NCBI RefSeq assembly: GCF_003171515.1
Contig: NC_089392.1
Coordinates: 2,294,001-2,358,000 of the forward strand
DNA: 64,000 bases
DNA from: Pyrenophora tritici-repentis
Lineage: Eukaryota > Ascomycota > Dothideomycetes > Pleosporales > Pleosporaceae
Direction: 5' to 3'
A program made the translations under genes and the position numbers. Shown here piece by piece: positions 45,108 through 56,604 of this stretch. The notes beneath the pieces are model-generated. The model was not told the DNA's origin and made no database searches. It worked only from the letters and a program-made list of their open reading frames with translations. Within the stretch, counting starts at the first letter, position 1; the number at the start of each line of letters is the position of its first letter.

Positions 45108-45178
45108 GCTCCTTACCCGAATCGAACGAGTGATCTTCGCATTACAAGTGCGACGCTTTACCGCTAAGCCAAAGGAGC
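45108..45178 (-). tRNA. tRNA-Thr (anticodon TGT)
   Basis: 71 nt, no intron. Acceptor stem GCTCCTT pairs with AAGGAGC. Anticodon stem TCGCA/TGCGA with loop CTTGTAA gives anticodon TGT, reading ACA. T-arm ACTCG TTCGATT CGGGT. Internal A-box (TGGCTTAGCGG) and B-box (GTTCGATTC) promoters are present. CCA is not encoded, as expected in eukaryotes. Confidence 0.95.
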
Positions 45179-45585
45179 ACGTGATATAGAAACTGAGAAG
45201 ATCTTCTATACATAACGTCGAGCAATTGGAAAACAACGCGAGGAAATGGGAGATGGAACATAATTATACAAGTGGGACTGTGCCCTGTGTGTGCGTGTGT
45301 TGTACAACCAAACATTCTGTGAACCCTAAGTCGCATCACATAAATGCACAAGCCAAGTTGTATGCGTAGTTTCTGAGACACTTTCTAACATTGAAAAAAT
45401 CTGTAGACTATTGTAGTTGCTCTATGCAACAATGAGAATGACCATCTATCACGAGAGGTCTGTAAAGAAGACAAGCAAATATCCAGTTGGTTTTCCTTTC
45501 ACAACTGGTTTCCTTAACCAATCCCAAACGCCATGCTGAATGCTTCGCTTCATGAAAACAAAAGACACAAGTGAAAGGGATTATC
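45179..45585. other. intergenic region
   Basis: About 400 bp between the tRNA and the 3' end of proline dehydrogenase. No supported feature. Confidence 0.4.
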
Positions 45586-47057
45586 TTAAGCCAAACCGAA
45601 CACACCCCTCAGCCTCCTCCAGAGCTCCTTGCCCATGGCCCTCCTGGTGTCTTCTGTTCGCAGCGCCGCCTCCTTGTTCTCGCTTGCTCGGCGAAGCAAG
45701 AAATTCAAGCACTCAGTTGTAGTACCCCAAGTCATGCACTTGATGACCTTGGCCTGGGTGTCTGCCTTCATGGTTTCATCCTGCACGAGCGCCTGCGAGA
45801 TCTCATCGGCCATGCCCTGGAGCTGGGCGTATGTGAGGCGGGGTAGCTTCTCTGGGGGTGTAAAAAGCATCTGCTCAGCGCGGATCTTCTGGGCGGCTTG
45901 CACGGAGGCCAGGTTGTGGGTGGCGAGGACAATGTTTACGGCGGGGAAGGGTGTGCCGGGAGTTGGGGCAGGTACCTTGTCAGTCCATTGCTGGCGGACA
46001 ACGGCGTCGGCGCAGGCGTCGTAGTTTGCGTCGGTGCCGGCTTTGGTGTCGAAGGTGAGGTGCTTGGGCTCAGAGGTTAGGTATGCGCCGCGCACAAGCT
46101 TGACACCGGCGATGTAACCTTCCTTGGAGGCCTTCTCGAGGTGCTGGGCCATGCGCTTGGAAATGTCGCGTAGGTAGCATTGGTAGGTAATGTAGAGGAC
46201 AGCGCGGCCATTTTCGGGCTTGTTGTACTTCTTCTGCAAAGCAAGAGTCCACTTCTCAAGACCGAGATTTGTAGCTTCTTCTTCAGCACCGGGGAGGAGA
46301 CTGACACCCTTGGCGGCGGCGGCATCACAGGCGGCGGTGATGGCATCCCACATCTCGGGGGTGGCGTCTTGCTGATTTTGAAGGAGGTTCAGGGCGTGGC
46401 GACCAAGACCGGACCATCTAGATGAATGTTAGCATATGCAATGCAGATGATACCAGGGAGTACGTACTTTAGACCGACAAAGTCACCCTCCTTTGCCATG
46501 TCGACACTTTGGAGCATACCCTTCCTCCACACCTCGATCTCCATCTTGGTCTCCTCGGCAGTCGGCACCTGTCCACCCAGTACCTCGAGTGCATACTCGA
46601 AAAGGATTCCACCATAGCCCAGAGTCCTCGCAAAGTCGGTGTTCTTGACTACCTCATCCTTGTGCTCGCCAACGCAGAATTGAGCATAAAAGGTCTTCTT
46701 GAGCAAGTTGGACAGGACAGGGTTGCGCTCGATGCTCATGAGAAAAGACTTGGAGTCTAGCATGCGCCGTAGGATACCAAAGCATGCATTGAGTAGCATG
46801 GGCTGTGAGGACATGGCAGTGATGAGGTAGGAGCGCAGAACGGTCGATGTTGGTAGTCGGCCTAGAACAGCCTTGGACCGGGCTACTTTTGACTCTGGCT
46901 GAGTAGAGAGGAGTTGTGCGGTAGATACGGATGAGGCAGAAACATCTTGGCGTGCGCTCGCGCTCTGATGGACGTATCGAGGTGTCTGCGACAAGGTCCG
47001 TGATGTCTGTGATAGAGCAAGGCTCTGGAAGCGCTGGAAGTTCTGTCGTCGGAGCAT
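45586..47057 (-). CDS. PUT1: mitochondrial proline dehydrogenase
   Basis: FAD enzyme oxidising proline to pyrroline-5-carboxylate, the first step of proline catabolism. Exons 46468-47057 and 45586-46417 (complement) give 473 aa, a normal fungal length; intron 50 nt. The ATG at 47057 begins a Ser/Arg/Gln-rich, acid-free leader (LRRQNFQRFQSLALSQTSRT) that suits mitochondrial import. Barrel motifs: LYITYQCYLRDISKRM, GVKLVRGAYL and VLATHNLAS (with the HN dyad), then LRRASENKEA at the C-terminal helix that binds the substrate carboxylate. Secure. Confidence 0.95.
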
Positions 47058-48779
47058 TATGGCAGATAACAATAGTGTTGTGTGTTAGATGAGTGTCACT
47101 CAGTGAGGGAGCAAAGGCTTTTGTAGGTTTTGGTCAATGTTGGTGAGTGGACCCTATGGTGCTCGGTACCAACAAGCTCGGTGAAATTGGGCGACTCAGG
47201 AGGTCTTGTGACTTTGTACCAAGTGTTTGACGCCATATATACCATGGGTGATGCTCATGGCGACGCATCAACCAGGGCGCAATGCTCGGCTTGCGTCGGC
47301 TCGCGCTAATGATGCTGCTTGCTGAGACGGCGGCAGTGCAGATGGCAGCCGCATGCGGCCATGCTCATCGGCCAAGCTAGAGAGAGGCAATGCCGTAACC
47401 TGTTCCTGTGGAGTAACCTGTCTGGAGTTTGTCGCGGCATGGACATGGCCTTGAGTTTGTGTTGTGAGACGAAGCCGAATTGTGTGCCTACCTTTGTCGG
47501 ACCCGGGGTATCCAGGGCACAATTGGCAAGAACCCGCGCCTGTGCCTGGCTGTGCCTGTCCTGCACCACCATTGCGACAACATCACCAATGCCTTCATCA
47601 ACGCTTCATTTTCTCTCCATCTCCGTGTGACCTCAAATGCCTGTTACCCCACATTCAGCCATCTTGCGCTGCTCTCACTAGTCGTCCGCACAGCTCCCAT
47701 CGTGATCTTTGCACCCTCCGTAGCCCATGCAGCCCACGCTCAAGCCTCAGAGCCGAGCGTAGCCAGCCGCGCCATCGCCTCCCGATCCTGCGCCAGTCTT
47801 CTTTGTTTTCTCTGACACCATCATCCCCACTCAGCATCAGTGGGCCGCATGCGAACCGATATCGGATCTTCTTGACGAAACGCAAATTTTGTAATGTTTG
47901 CATGGGCCGTACCATGATTGCGAGGAGGGCCGTGGTGGCTGCGGAAAGCGTCGGCGGACCCACAATGTACCGGAACCTCCGCTCTTCAAGTGCACGTCCT
48001 CCACACTTCTTCACGTCCTCCGATCGTTCTTCACACGTTCACGATAGTCTCTTTCGTTTAGGAATATCAACATTGGTCTGAAGGATTCTAGCTACCAAGG
48101 TTATGGAAATCGGCTTGGCATCTTCCTGTTGGTCTACCGGATGTATACTGAGCGACTGCCGATTGCCCCATTTTCACCACTTGTGGCTGCTCATCGACTC
48201 AATGCTGACACACTACCTGTCCCATGATCGCCGCTCCTGAGCCTGATGAAAAAACCCGTTTGGTTCCTTCGAATCTTCTGCCGCCGCTTCCAGGTTGGAT
48301 ATTCAATTGTGAAATAAGAGTGAGGATGATTATCAACGGTTTGCTATGCAAAACTGCGTGCACGGGTTTGGGTTCTGGCCTGGACTTGGAATGCTGAGAC
48401 AGAAGTGGATATTGTGTAGTCTTCTAGGTGGCCGCTCCGCTCCGAGTCCTAAGGAGGCAAGTAGGATTGGTCTTGATCCAATCTCTCCTTACGTAACCAT
48501 GTCTACCGCGGCTCATCACATATGGTAGAGCACCGCAGGAATAGCTATACACTTAAAATCACCCAAAAACACCAGGAGAATTTTGGAAAAAGCTTCCTAT
48601 AGAAGCAAAATATACTAGAATTTTTCTATTCCGTATCACCTTTTCCCATTCCTGCACAGAAACAGTAGAGTAAAGGGCCTCAAAATATCCGCATCTATAG
48701 CCTAGCACTATCTAATCCCGCTCCAGAAACAAGACTATCAAATAGACGGTTTATTTCCATAAAATCAGCCTCCTTTTCT
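47058..48779. other. long intergenic region
   Basis: About 1.7 kb upstream of proline dehydrogenase. A plus-strand 205-aa ORF (47464-48081) is Cys/Pro/Ser-rich and looks like chance. From about 48530 the sequence becomes AT-rich. No RNA gene seen. Confidence 0.4.
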
Positions 48780-49070
48780 TTAAGCATGCTCAAAGCTTTG
48801 CTTTCTTTTCTCGGTTCAGACTTGCTTCCACTTTTTCAAGGATGCTCTTTATGTCTATCTTGGCGGACAGTTTGACATCCTGGCGTCGACCAAGTCCTCT
48901 CAATTGTCTGAAAAATGCATCAAATGCATTACCTTGAAGGTCATCGGTGGCGGGGGGTTCACAATGGTAGTGCCGATGGGCGAGGGACGGGTAAAAGCGA
49001 CAGTCGGATCAGTAAAGCTGGCGAAAATAAAATCGTCCGAGTTATCCAATAGAGGGATATCACCTATTTT
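48780..49070 (-). pseudogene. possible coding relic
   Basis: Two adjacent stretches read like protein in different frames on the minus strand: first about 45 aa containing DIPLLDNSDDFIFASFTDP and TRPSPIGTTIVNPPPPM, then about 50 aa containing NAFDAFFRQLRGLGRRQDVK and ending in ILEKVEASLNREKKAKL before a stop. No start or splice signals join them cleanly, and no family is recognised. It could be the decayed end of a gene or of a repeated element. Confidence 0.25.
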
Positions 49071-49076
49071 GCACTG

Positions 49077-49367
49077 TTAGATGTTGAGACTGGCGCATTT
49101 CCTAGTTGTTCGGAATAGAAAAAGCGGACAGGAGTAGTTTAAATCACGCTTGGTGACTTGGACAGCACTTGGGTTGGTGGTAACACCAAGGCTAGAGATG
49201 AGGGGGGCGAGACCAGCGGTAATAGTAGAGCCAAGATTAGTGATAGACGTGCTACTCTGCCTCGCATGTAGGTCATTGAGTGCGACAGAGCGGCCGCCGA
49301 GAGGAAGTGCGGAGCTCACGAGAGCGAGGGCCGAGACCGTAGAGACGGCGACGTTGGTGAACTTCAT
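49077..49367 (-). CDS. short secreted protein ORF, perhaps truncated
   Basis: 96 aa from the ATG at 49367. N-terminal signal peptide (MKFTNVAVSTVSALALVSS), then a Ser/Thr/Leu-rich mature segment (STSITNLGSTITAGLAPLIS) resembling the start of many fungal secreted proteins. The last 20 residues look unlike the rest, so the ORF may run into an intron or a break. It lies next to the possible relic at 48780-49070, and the two may once have been one gene. Function unknown. Confidence 0.4.
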   Translation of the reverse strand: MKFTNVAVSTVSALALVSSALPLGGRSVALNDLHARQSSTSITNLGSTITAGLAPLISSLGVTTNPSAVQVTKRDLNYSCPLFLFRTTRKCASLNI

Positions 49368-50766
49368 GGTGGGTGGTTGAATGAGTGTGTAGTAACCAGT
49401 GTGTGGTAATGAGTGCGTTGTAAGGAGTGTAGGGTAATGAACGTTTGTGTGAAGGAAGAACGAGTGGACGAGACGCTCTCCACTCTTGATAGAGAAGACT
49501 CGACAAGAGATGGTGTGACGGTTATGAGGAGAAGCAGATCACGTGTTGGTGGTCTGGTGCTGCTTCCCCACTTTATTGAGCACCTCTTACCTCAGCTGTA
49601 TCATAGATACGCCATGTAAATAGACCCTGCTGCTGCTTCTGAGAGCACAGCACGAACAACAGAACACCATAGCAGAATACATAAAATTACTTTCTACCGC
49701 AACAGATGGGATTGTTGCTGTTTTCTGATCGGGAATATCAGTGTCCTTATAAACTACCCAGGAAGATGTACCTAGCGCTGAAAACACGTTAGAAGCGTCT
49801 GATAACGACAAACGACATTGTGCAAGCTCTTTTTACTTAGCAGTAGCATCTAGTTGAGAGTGTAGATCAAAAGGTGTCTCCTAATATTAATCTTACTAAA
49901 TGCCCTGTGCTCATTAAGATAGGCGTGCGCCACTATGCTGTCCATACCAACGGCAATCAGACACAGTCCTCGGAATTAATAAAAGGCCATTGCTACGGAC
50001 TATCGAATAGGATCTTGCTTATTCGCATTGTGCACGTGCGCGGAATTGCTTTTCTTGCAACTTAGGTGGGGGTGATCTTGCTCAACTTTGAACATGCGTG
50101 TGTCGTCAACTTACAGGCTACGATTTACATCCATACGATTGCATCAACAAGATATTCAGCAAAAGTGACTGACATACTAAAGCAAAGCATTAGAATATCT
50201 TAGCTTCAGCTGCGTAGCTAATACATGTCGATCATTACGGGTAAAGGAAACGTGGCTATGGCGCTAGCAACAGCAATTCAATGTCATCGAAAACCTCCGG
50301 GTCAACCATCTTGTCTATACCGAGATCACCAACTGGCACGTAGCTATAGTGCTTGCATGTTCCAGCATAAACGTTACAGCACTGTTGTTAATGGTTGCCT
50401 ACATCACAGTGTGTACTGTAACCAAAAGATAACTAGGTATCGTAAACAGGTGAACTTAGCCGACGCGGCCCTCAACGGTTCACTCCACGTGTCAACATAG
50501 GTCCCTGCAGATCCATCACATCAAGACTACATGATGCCCAAGCGCTGGACTCAGTAAAGCTCGATGCCTTGCTAAGTGCAATTTCATCAAGCCCCTGCAT
50601 CCTCACATGGCTTGCCAAGATATCATCGTTATCAGCTTACAGACCCTGATACGCACTATCTATCGCATTCAGTCTTACAATGAACCAAAGTACCACCAGA
50701 CCATCTAACCGAAAATCTACATCCACCGCTCACACTGCATACTCACAGAACCATCACACAGCACCA
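49368..50766. other. intergenic region
   Basis: About 1.4 kb, AT-richer than neighbours in parts. No supported gene or repeat. Confidence 0.4.
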
Positions 50767-52113
50767 TCACACAGCACCAGAGCCCACCTCAGGAATATTC
50801 GCCCCATTCTGTCCCACCTGCACACCATTACTACCAACACTTCCCCCCTCCCCCTCACCCCACACCTTCACACCCGCACTTAGCTTCCTAAACGCCTCCA
50901 AAAAGTCCGCCTTCAAATCCTCCCAACTCTCCACTCCAACACTGACCCTCAACAACCTGACATCAACATCCACATCGCTCATCCTCCGCCACTCAATAAG
51001 ACTCTCGACGCCCCCCAGACTAGTCGCATGATGAAAAAAGCGTAGACGACTCGGTAACGCCCTCGCCAACGCCTCATTCTTCATGTAGATACTAAACACA
51101 GGACCGAAGCCATTCGGCATCTGCTGCTTCAACCACCCCATATCCTTCTTTTGTAAACTCGCATGCGCAAGATGCGAAACCACATCCTTCACAACCGCAC
51201 TCTCCTCCCCACCTTCCCCATCCAAACATGCCTGAAGCCAACCCACCAACTTCTCCGCACTAGCACTCTGTCTCTGAACCCTCAAATCCAACGTCCTCAA
51301 ACTTCTAACACCCAACCACCCCTCCAAACTCCCCAGGACTGCACCTAGGAAAATGCGTTCTGCGCGCATCGTCTTGGCACGCTGCAATCCTTCCCTGCCA
51401 GGTAAGACAGCCAGGATACCACAAAGCATATCGCTATGACCCCCGATATACTTTGTCCCAGAATGCATCACAATATCCGCGCCCCAACGAAACGGATCCT
51501 GCAGCCCCGGCGGCGCAAACGTTGCATCGACAGACAACAGCGCTCCCCGCGCATGCGCGCGTTCAGCGTATTTGGCGATCTGGAAAGCTTCGCCCGTGGG
51601 GTTGAGCGGTGTTTCTAGGTGAACGAGATCACCTTTTCCGAGCCCGGCAGCGTCCCACTCGGCCTCTGAGGCATGCAACTCAACGGTGCGCACGCCATGC
51701 ATTTTCTTGTGCAGGTCAATGACGCCGTGGCAGCCGTGGTAGCCGCCGCTGATGGCAATGACTTTCGGCACCACGTTTACGAGAAGGGCGTGGAAGGCGC
51801 TGAGGCCGCTGGTGTAGCTGATGACGTGGTTTGCGAGGCCATTGCTGCCGGCGAGGTCGGAGGCTGTGGCTGAGGGGTAGAGTAAAGGGGCTAGGATGGT
51901 TTCGAGGCGGTTGGTGCTGGCGGAGGCGAGACGGGAGTATATCAGTGGTGTTTGGAGGTCGACAAATTCGCCTTCAGTAGGCACGGGCTGGAGGTCATCG
52001 GGGTTGTGGGGGTAGCGGAAGGTGGTGGAGGTGTGGATTGGTGGGGCTACGTCGGTGAGTGTGTTGATTTGGTCGTCGGCGTGGATGCCGTGCGTCGAGG
52101 CGTGGTACAGCAT
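50767..52113 (-). CDS. trans-sulfuration-type PLP enzyme (Cys/Met metabolism family)
   Basis: Intronless, 448 aa from the ATG at 52113 (MLYHASTHG). PLP-dependent aspartate-aminotransferase fold: ISGGYHGCHGVIDL, LVHLETPLNPTGE, LLSVDATFAPPGLQDP and the Schiff-base lysine motif MHSGTKYIGGHSDM near residue 221. This group includes cystathionine gamma-synthase, beta-lyase and gamma-lyase; the sequence alone does not decide which. The N-terminal TSTTFRYP and YSRLASASTNRLE match the tetramer-forming region. The C-terminal end carries a Gly-rich tail without family resemblance. Could act in methionine/cysteine interconversion in the cytosol. Confidence 0.88.
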   Translation of the reverse strand: MLYHASTHGIHADDQINTLTDVAPPIHTSTTFRYPHNPDDLQPVPTEGEFVDLQTPLIYSRLASASTNRLETILAPLLYPSATASDLAGSNGLANHVISYTSGLSAFHALLVNVVPKVIAISGGYHGCHGVIDLHKKMHGVRTVELHASEAEWDAAGLGKGDLVHLETPLNPTGEAFQIAKYAERAHARGALLSVDATFAPPGLQDPFRWGADIVMHSGTKYIGGHSDMLCGILAVLPGREGLQRAKTMRAERIFLGAVLGSLEGWLGVRSLRTLDLRVQRQSASAEKLVGWLQACLDGEGGEESAVVKDVVSHLAHASLQKKDMGWLKQQMPNGFGPVFSIYMKNEALARALPSRLRFFHHATSLGGVESLIEWRRMSDVDVDVRLLRVSVGVESWEDLKADFLEAFRKLSAGVKVWGEGEGGSVGSNGVQVGQNGANIPEVGSGAV

Positions 52114-52793
52114 GGTAGTTAGATGGTTAGGAAGTGTTAGCTCGAATTGGATGTAGTACAAAAGCTGCTGGGTCCCGTAGTAGACGGATGAAGTTTTTGA
52201 AGTAAGAGAGAAAAGGAAAAACTGCTATATTACTGTTAATGATCTATTGATATAATGACTTGTGAACATGTCGACATGCGCGCCCTAAACGCTAGACTTG
52301 ATTGTTAACGCTATTACAGTGGAGCCGTGTCTGTGATTGTGGGCGTGTCATTTGGTACTCGTATCCGCGTATCCGCTCAGATGCAGATGAGTAAATGCAT
52401 GAACGCACGGCAATGCTGGAGTGCCGACGTCATGTCGAGGTATGCTAGCCAAGTGTAGGGAATCAATGGTAGACAATCTGGTAAGCTGTCAATTGAGCGG
52501 CGTTGTCTTTGAGCCGGCATATGGACAATGACGAGTGCGGGGTACCACTGCCCCGCCATGGCGCCAAAAAATATCGCAAAGGATGAGCGCAGTGCGCATA
52601 GCAAGATAGGATTACGAGAAAATGCCATGATTTGAGAGTTTTGGGAGTTGAGTGATATATCGTTTAATCGTAACTACCAGAAGAGTTGTGGAACTGCACC
52701 GGCGACTGCAGCTTCCTGAGAGGTTGTCATTGCATGTGACAGTTGATAAATATGATAACTGTCGCAAACAGTATGCCGCCCTTTCCCAGCCAT
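52114..52793. other. intergenic region
   Basis: 680 bp. An 83-aa minus-strand ORF (52377-52628) has no support. Otherwise nothing notable. Confidence 0.4.
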
Positions 52794-53651
52794 TTACAGA
52801 GTACCAGCGCCGGTAATAGTAGGCTGGCCGTCCTTGTACTTGATGGTGCCGCTTCCGCTACCAGTGAGCTCGATTGCTCGGACAACCTTGTAAGACTCGA
52901 CATCGCCGTCGGGAACGCCGCCAAAGACAACGTGCTTGCCGTCAAGCCAGGAGGTAACGACGGTGGTGATGAAAAACTGAGAGCCGTTGCTGTGCTGTGT
53001 TAGCTATGGCGTGTTAATCGTTCGCATGCGGGGTCTTACGTGTTGGGGCCGGCGTTGGCCATGGACAGAAGGAAGGGCTTGTCGTGCCTGAGCTTGAAGT
53101 TCTCGTCGGCAAACTTCTCGCCATAGATGGACTTGCCACCAGTGCCCTAGACATGTCAACTAGCTGCTCTTACATGCGAAGTCTGAGAGACATACGTTGC
53201 CGCGAGTGAAATCACCACCCTGAAGCATGAAGTCCGGGATCACACGGTGGAACTTGGAGCCCTTGTACCCAAAGCCCTTCTCGCTCGTGCAGAGAGCGCG
53301 GAAGTTCTCAGCCGTCTTGGGAACGACATCGTCATAAACCTCGAAGTTGATGCGACCGGTCTGGGCTAGAGGAGACAAAAGTCAGCATTCGTTGATAAGC
53401 TACTTCCTAGGCTGTATCGCCGTGTATGACTTGAGACGAAAAGAAAAGTAGCTACCTTTGACCTCGCCCTGCTTGGTGACATTGCCAGCGTTGTCCACCT
53501 GGACTTCGGGCCCAGTCCAGGAGCAATCAAAGTAAGCTTTGATAGTCATGTTGTATGCCGAAGGGGTGAAGAAGCGTTTGTTGACCGGAGCGCGAAACTG
53601 GGGAACGGCACGGAAAGCAGATAGAGCAGAGGCTCTAGGTAGGTGGGGCAT
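52794..53651 (-). CDS. cyclophilin-type peptidyl-prolyl isomerase, probable mitochondrial and cytosolic forms
   Basis: Catalyses cis-trans isomerisation of proline bonds; the target of cyclosporin A. Four exons (complement): 53456-53651, 53196-53365, 53040-53146 and 52794-52989, phases closing to 222 aa. Cyclophilin marks: [60 protein letters not shown] and [14 protein letters not shown], with the active-site Arg, Phe and Trp kept. Residues 1-34 ([25 protein letters not shown]) form a basic, Ser/Ala-rich mitochondrial presequence; a second Met (residue 35, 53549) begins a 188-aa cytosolic form. One gene giving both forms is known for Neurospora cyclophilin. Divergent from the ENTH gene. Confidence 0.94.
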
Positions 53652-54547
53652 GATGCAGCGCGGGGTGTCTGGTCTAGCCTGAAAGGAAGTCAGACCATGC
53701 TTCTTGGCGGTGAATCGTGAGATAGCAGCTTCGTGGCTTCTCCCATCATATGCAACAGGCCGAGGCTGAAGCACAAGGCAAGAGCTACCATGGGATTTAC
53801 CTACCTTGTAAAGTTTCGGAATCCGATATGCAGTTATTGCTCAATAGCTGCCGAGTTCGACTAAGACGGCCGTGGCAATTGGTGAGGCGGAGGGGTGTGA
53901 TGAAACCGCTATGCCGTGCGATATGCAAACCGGAAAGTTTGAAATGCAATTGATAGATGCAGGATGAAGTAGCTGTTGTAGCAGTTGCACAGAAGACTGG
54001 CGGAAAAAAGTCTGGATACCGCAAGCCTGGGCACAAAAGGCCGAATTGCGGAATTAGCGCGCTCGACGGTTCGGCGCGTCACTGATGATCGTTCCCTGCT
54101 CTAATACAGATCCTACCGCGAGACCCCTGCTTTCTACTTGGTGAGTCTGATGCTGACATATTTTTGCCGCCATGTTGAGGCGCATGCGACATGTGTTTGG
54201 ATGTCAATCGCATCGTGGCACACGAGAAGATTTCTTGGTTGGACCAAGGTTGATGCTTTTGGAAGCCCAAGCCCGCGTCACGTGAATGCATGGAAAGCCC
54301 AAAGCTCGGATTGTGTAAGATTCATTGATGGCCCAATACAATTATATCTCCGTGTCACTGTTTGCACATCGACTCAGGTTCTCTCGAATAATTGACCTCT
54401 GAGTCCTCAGACATTGCCGAGCCTTGTGAGCTGCCCTGGAACGCTCGGGGGACCGCTACCGAATCCGCGTCGCAGGTCGATAGCTGCCACCTCAATACCA
54501 CTTCGGCCACATCGACACACAACCAAAATAACGCGCACCTCCCCAAG
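53652..54547. promoter_or_regulatory. divergent intergenic region (cyclophilin / ENTH gene)
   Basis: About 900 bp. A CACGTG E-box lies near 54282. Two start regions for the cyclophilin (long and short transcript) might both be here or in exon 1. No other feature. Confidence 0.4.
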
Positions 54548-56241
54548 ATGGATCTCAACAGCTTGAAAGACCAAGTGAGCAATCTCACGCTCTACGACCT
54601 CAAGGCAGGATTCCGCAAAGCCCAAAATGGTATGTCGAGGATTGGGCGACGCCAGCTGGCCAGTACTAAGACTCTGTGTAGCGGTGATGAATTACACGGA
54701 GATGGAGGCCAAAGTCCGCGAGGCGACGAACAACGAACCATGGGGTAAGCGCGCATATCCGCATCGCACGACTAGTAACTAATGGACGACAAGGTGCCTC
54801 ATCTACTGCGCTACAGGAAATCGCCAATGGGACCTTCAACTAGTAGGTTCTGCCACCTACAGACTTCTAGGCGGCTGCTAACGGCGCAGTCAACTACTCA
54901 ATGAGATTATGCCCATGATCTACAAGCGCTTCACAGAAAAGGCATCAGAAGAGTGGAGGCAGATATACAAGGTATTATGAGCAGCCCTCATTCCCAACAT
55001 TGCTGACCCACTAGGCCCTCCAACTTCTCGAATACCTAATCAAGAACGGCTCGGAACGAGTAATCGACGATGCGCGCTCTCACGTCTCTCTCCTCAAAAT
55101 GCTACGCCAATTCCATTTCATCGACTCCAACGGCAAGGACCAGGGTATCAACGTCCGAAACCGCGCGAAAGAGCTCGCCGATCTCCTCAGCGACGTAGAT
55201 CGCATTCGAACCGAGCGTAAGAAGGCACGCGCAAACAGGAACAAGTTCGGGGGTGTTGAAGGCGGGGCTGGCCTCGGTGTGGGTGGCTTTTCCGGCACCA
55301 GCGGTGGAGGCGGTGGCAGATACGGCGGGTTTGGCAGCGAGCAGGCAGACTATGGTGGTTACAGAGGTGAGGTTTACGGCGATGGTGGCGGCTTTGGGGG
55401 CAACCAGTCTGGCTTTGCAGACACCCAGCAGCGACGCGATCGATTTGACGAATACGACGAGTACGACGAGGGCGACAGTGCTAGCCCGGCCCCGGCACGA
55501 CGGAAGGAGACTGCAGCAGCCCCCCCAAAGAAGGAGGTCAAGAAAGAAGCACCAAAGCCCAAGGAACCTGAGCCTGTTGTGGATTTACTGGCTTGGGACG
55601 ATGAGCCAGCGCCCACGTCGACAGCGGCAGGAAAGCAGCCTGTTGCTGCTGTAAGTAACGACTTTGGCGACGATGACGATTTCGACGACTTCCAGTCCGC
55701 AGCACCCGCAGCACCAGTATCAAAGCCGGCCACATCAGCTTTCAACATGGCACCACCGGCATCTACCTCTACCATCACTTCCTCAACTCAATTCGCTGCA
55801 CCACAAGCTCAATCTGCCGCGCAGAACAACAACTTGAGCAACCTGTTTGCTACCGTCTCACCACCACCGGCAAACAAGATGAGCATGCCCATGTCTCAGC
55901 CACCTCAGCCCACAGGGTACCAAGCAGCAGGCCCCAACTACTTCACGTCTGTTCCTCAGCCTGCGCCTCACTCAGGAGCGTCTACACCCTCGGCTATGGG
56001 CGGAAAAATTGGAGGAGGTGCTCCTAAGAAAGCAGGTGGTGATGCCTTCGCATCTCTTCTTGCTGGAGCCGCGCCAAAGAAAGCGGCGACGCCAACGCAG
56101 AAGGTCACCATGGGCGACTTGGCCAAGCAAAAGACATCTCAAGGACTATGGGGTACTCCCGCAACTGCAAGTACGCCCCCCGCACAAACGCCACAATCTG
56201 GAAACAAGGCTGGCGGTGCTTTGGGCGATTTGTTGGGATAG
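54548..56241 (+). CDS. ENTH-domain endocytic/TGN adaptor (Ent3/epsin-like)
   Basis: Five exons: 54548-54629, 54682-54744, 54794-54842, 54890-54971 and 55015-56241, phases closing to 500 aa. The first four short exons encode most of the ENTH domain (about residues 1-140: MNYTEMEAKVREATNNEPWG, EIMPMIYKRFTEKASEEWRQ, LLEYLIKNGSERVIDDAR), which binds phosphoinositides. The tail is Gly-rich, then Ala/Pro/Gln-rich, with acidic-phenylalanine motifs (DDFDDFQS) of the kind bound by clathrin-adaptor ear domains and a GDLLG end. The absence of UIM motifs and the DDFxxF-like motif favour Ent3-like trafficking between trans-Golgi and endosomes over plasma-membrane epsin. The ATG at 54548 is preceded by stops or weak codons. 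Confidence 0.92.
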
Positions 56242-56604
56242 ATGACGACGACGGGAGTTAGTTGGAGATACAAGACCTGGCGTCTCACAGTAGGATTGTT
56301 TGATAGGGTTGCGCTCGTAGACGGCGAAAAATTTAGGCCAAAATTGATTTCTGATGCACTTCGGTGAAGCCCTTCGACTACAAAGAAAGCTGAGAGTGAT
56401 ACTTCTCCGCAAATGCGGCCATCTCATTGGTTCCATCCGAAACCCTTGCTAATCTTCCGCGTCCCACATGGGTCGGCCACGCATCCCCAGGGACCGCCGC
56501 AATCCATGTAAAGACGCGAAACATGTGAAAACCAAACCTCATCTGCTATACCCTTCCCCCTTTCTTTTCTCGTTTTCTCTGATCCCGCCTGAGCAGGCAC
56601 ATCA
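56242..56604. other. short intergenic region
   Basis: About 360 bp holding the 3' UTR of the ENTH gene and the promoter of the next gene (same strand). Nothing else seen. Confidence 0.4.

Noticed and set aside
47464..48081. Plus-strand ORF of 205 aa upstream of proline dehydrogenase
   Set aside because: Cys/Pro/Ser/Arg-rich without domains, and overlapping ORFs of similar size exist in other frames of the same C-rich stretch.
48530..48800. AT-rich stretch as a RIP-mutated transposon
   Set aside because: It is AT-rich, but I found no terminal repeats or transposase remnants, and dinucleotide bias needs a calculation I cannot run.
50767..52161. Longer N-terminus for the trans-sulfuration enzyme starting at 52161
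   Set aside because: That start is a TTG codon; the first ATG in frame, at 52113, gives the expected N-terminus.
52377..52628. 83-aa minus-strand ORF with a hydrophobic start
   Set aside because: No clear signal-peptide cleavage site, no cysteine pattern, no sign of conservation; likely chance.
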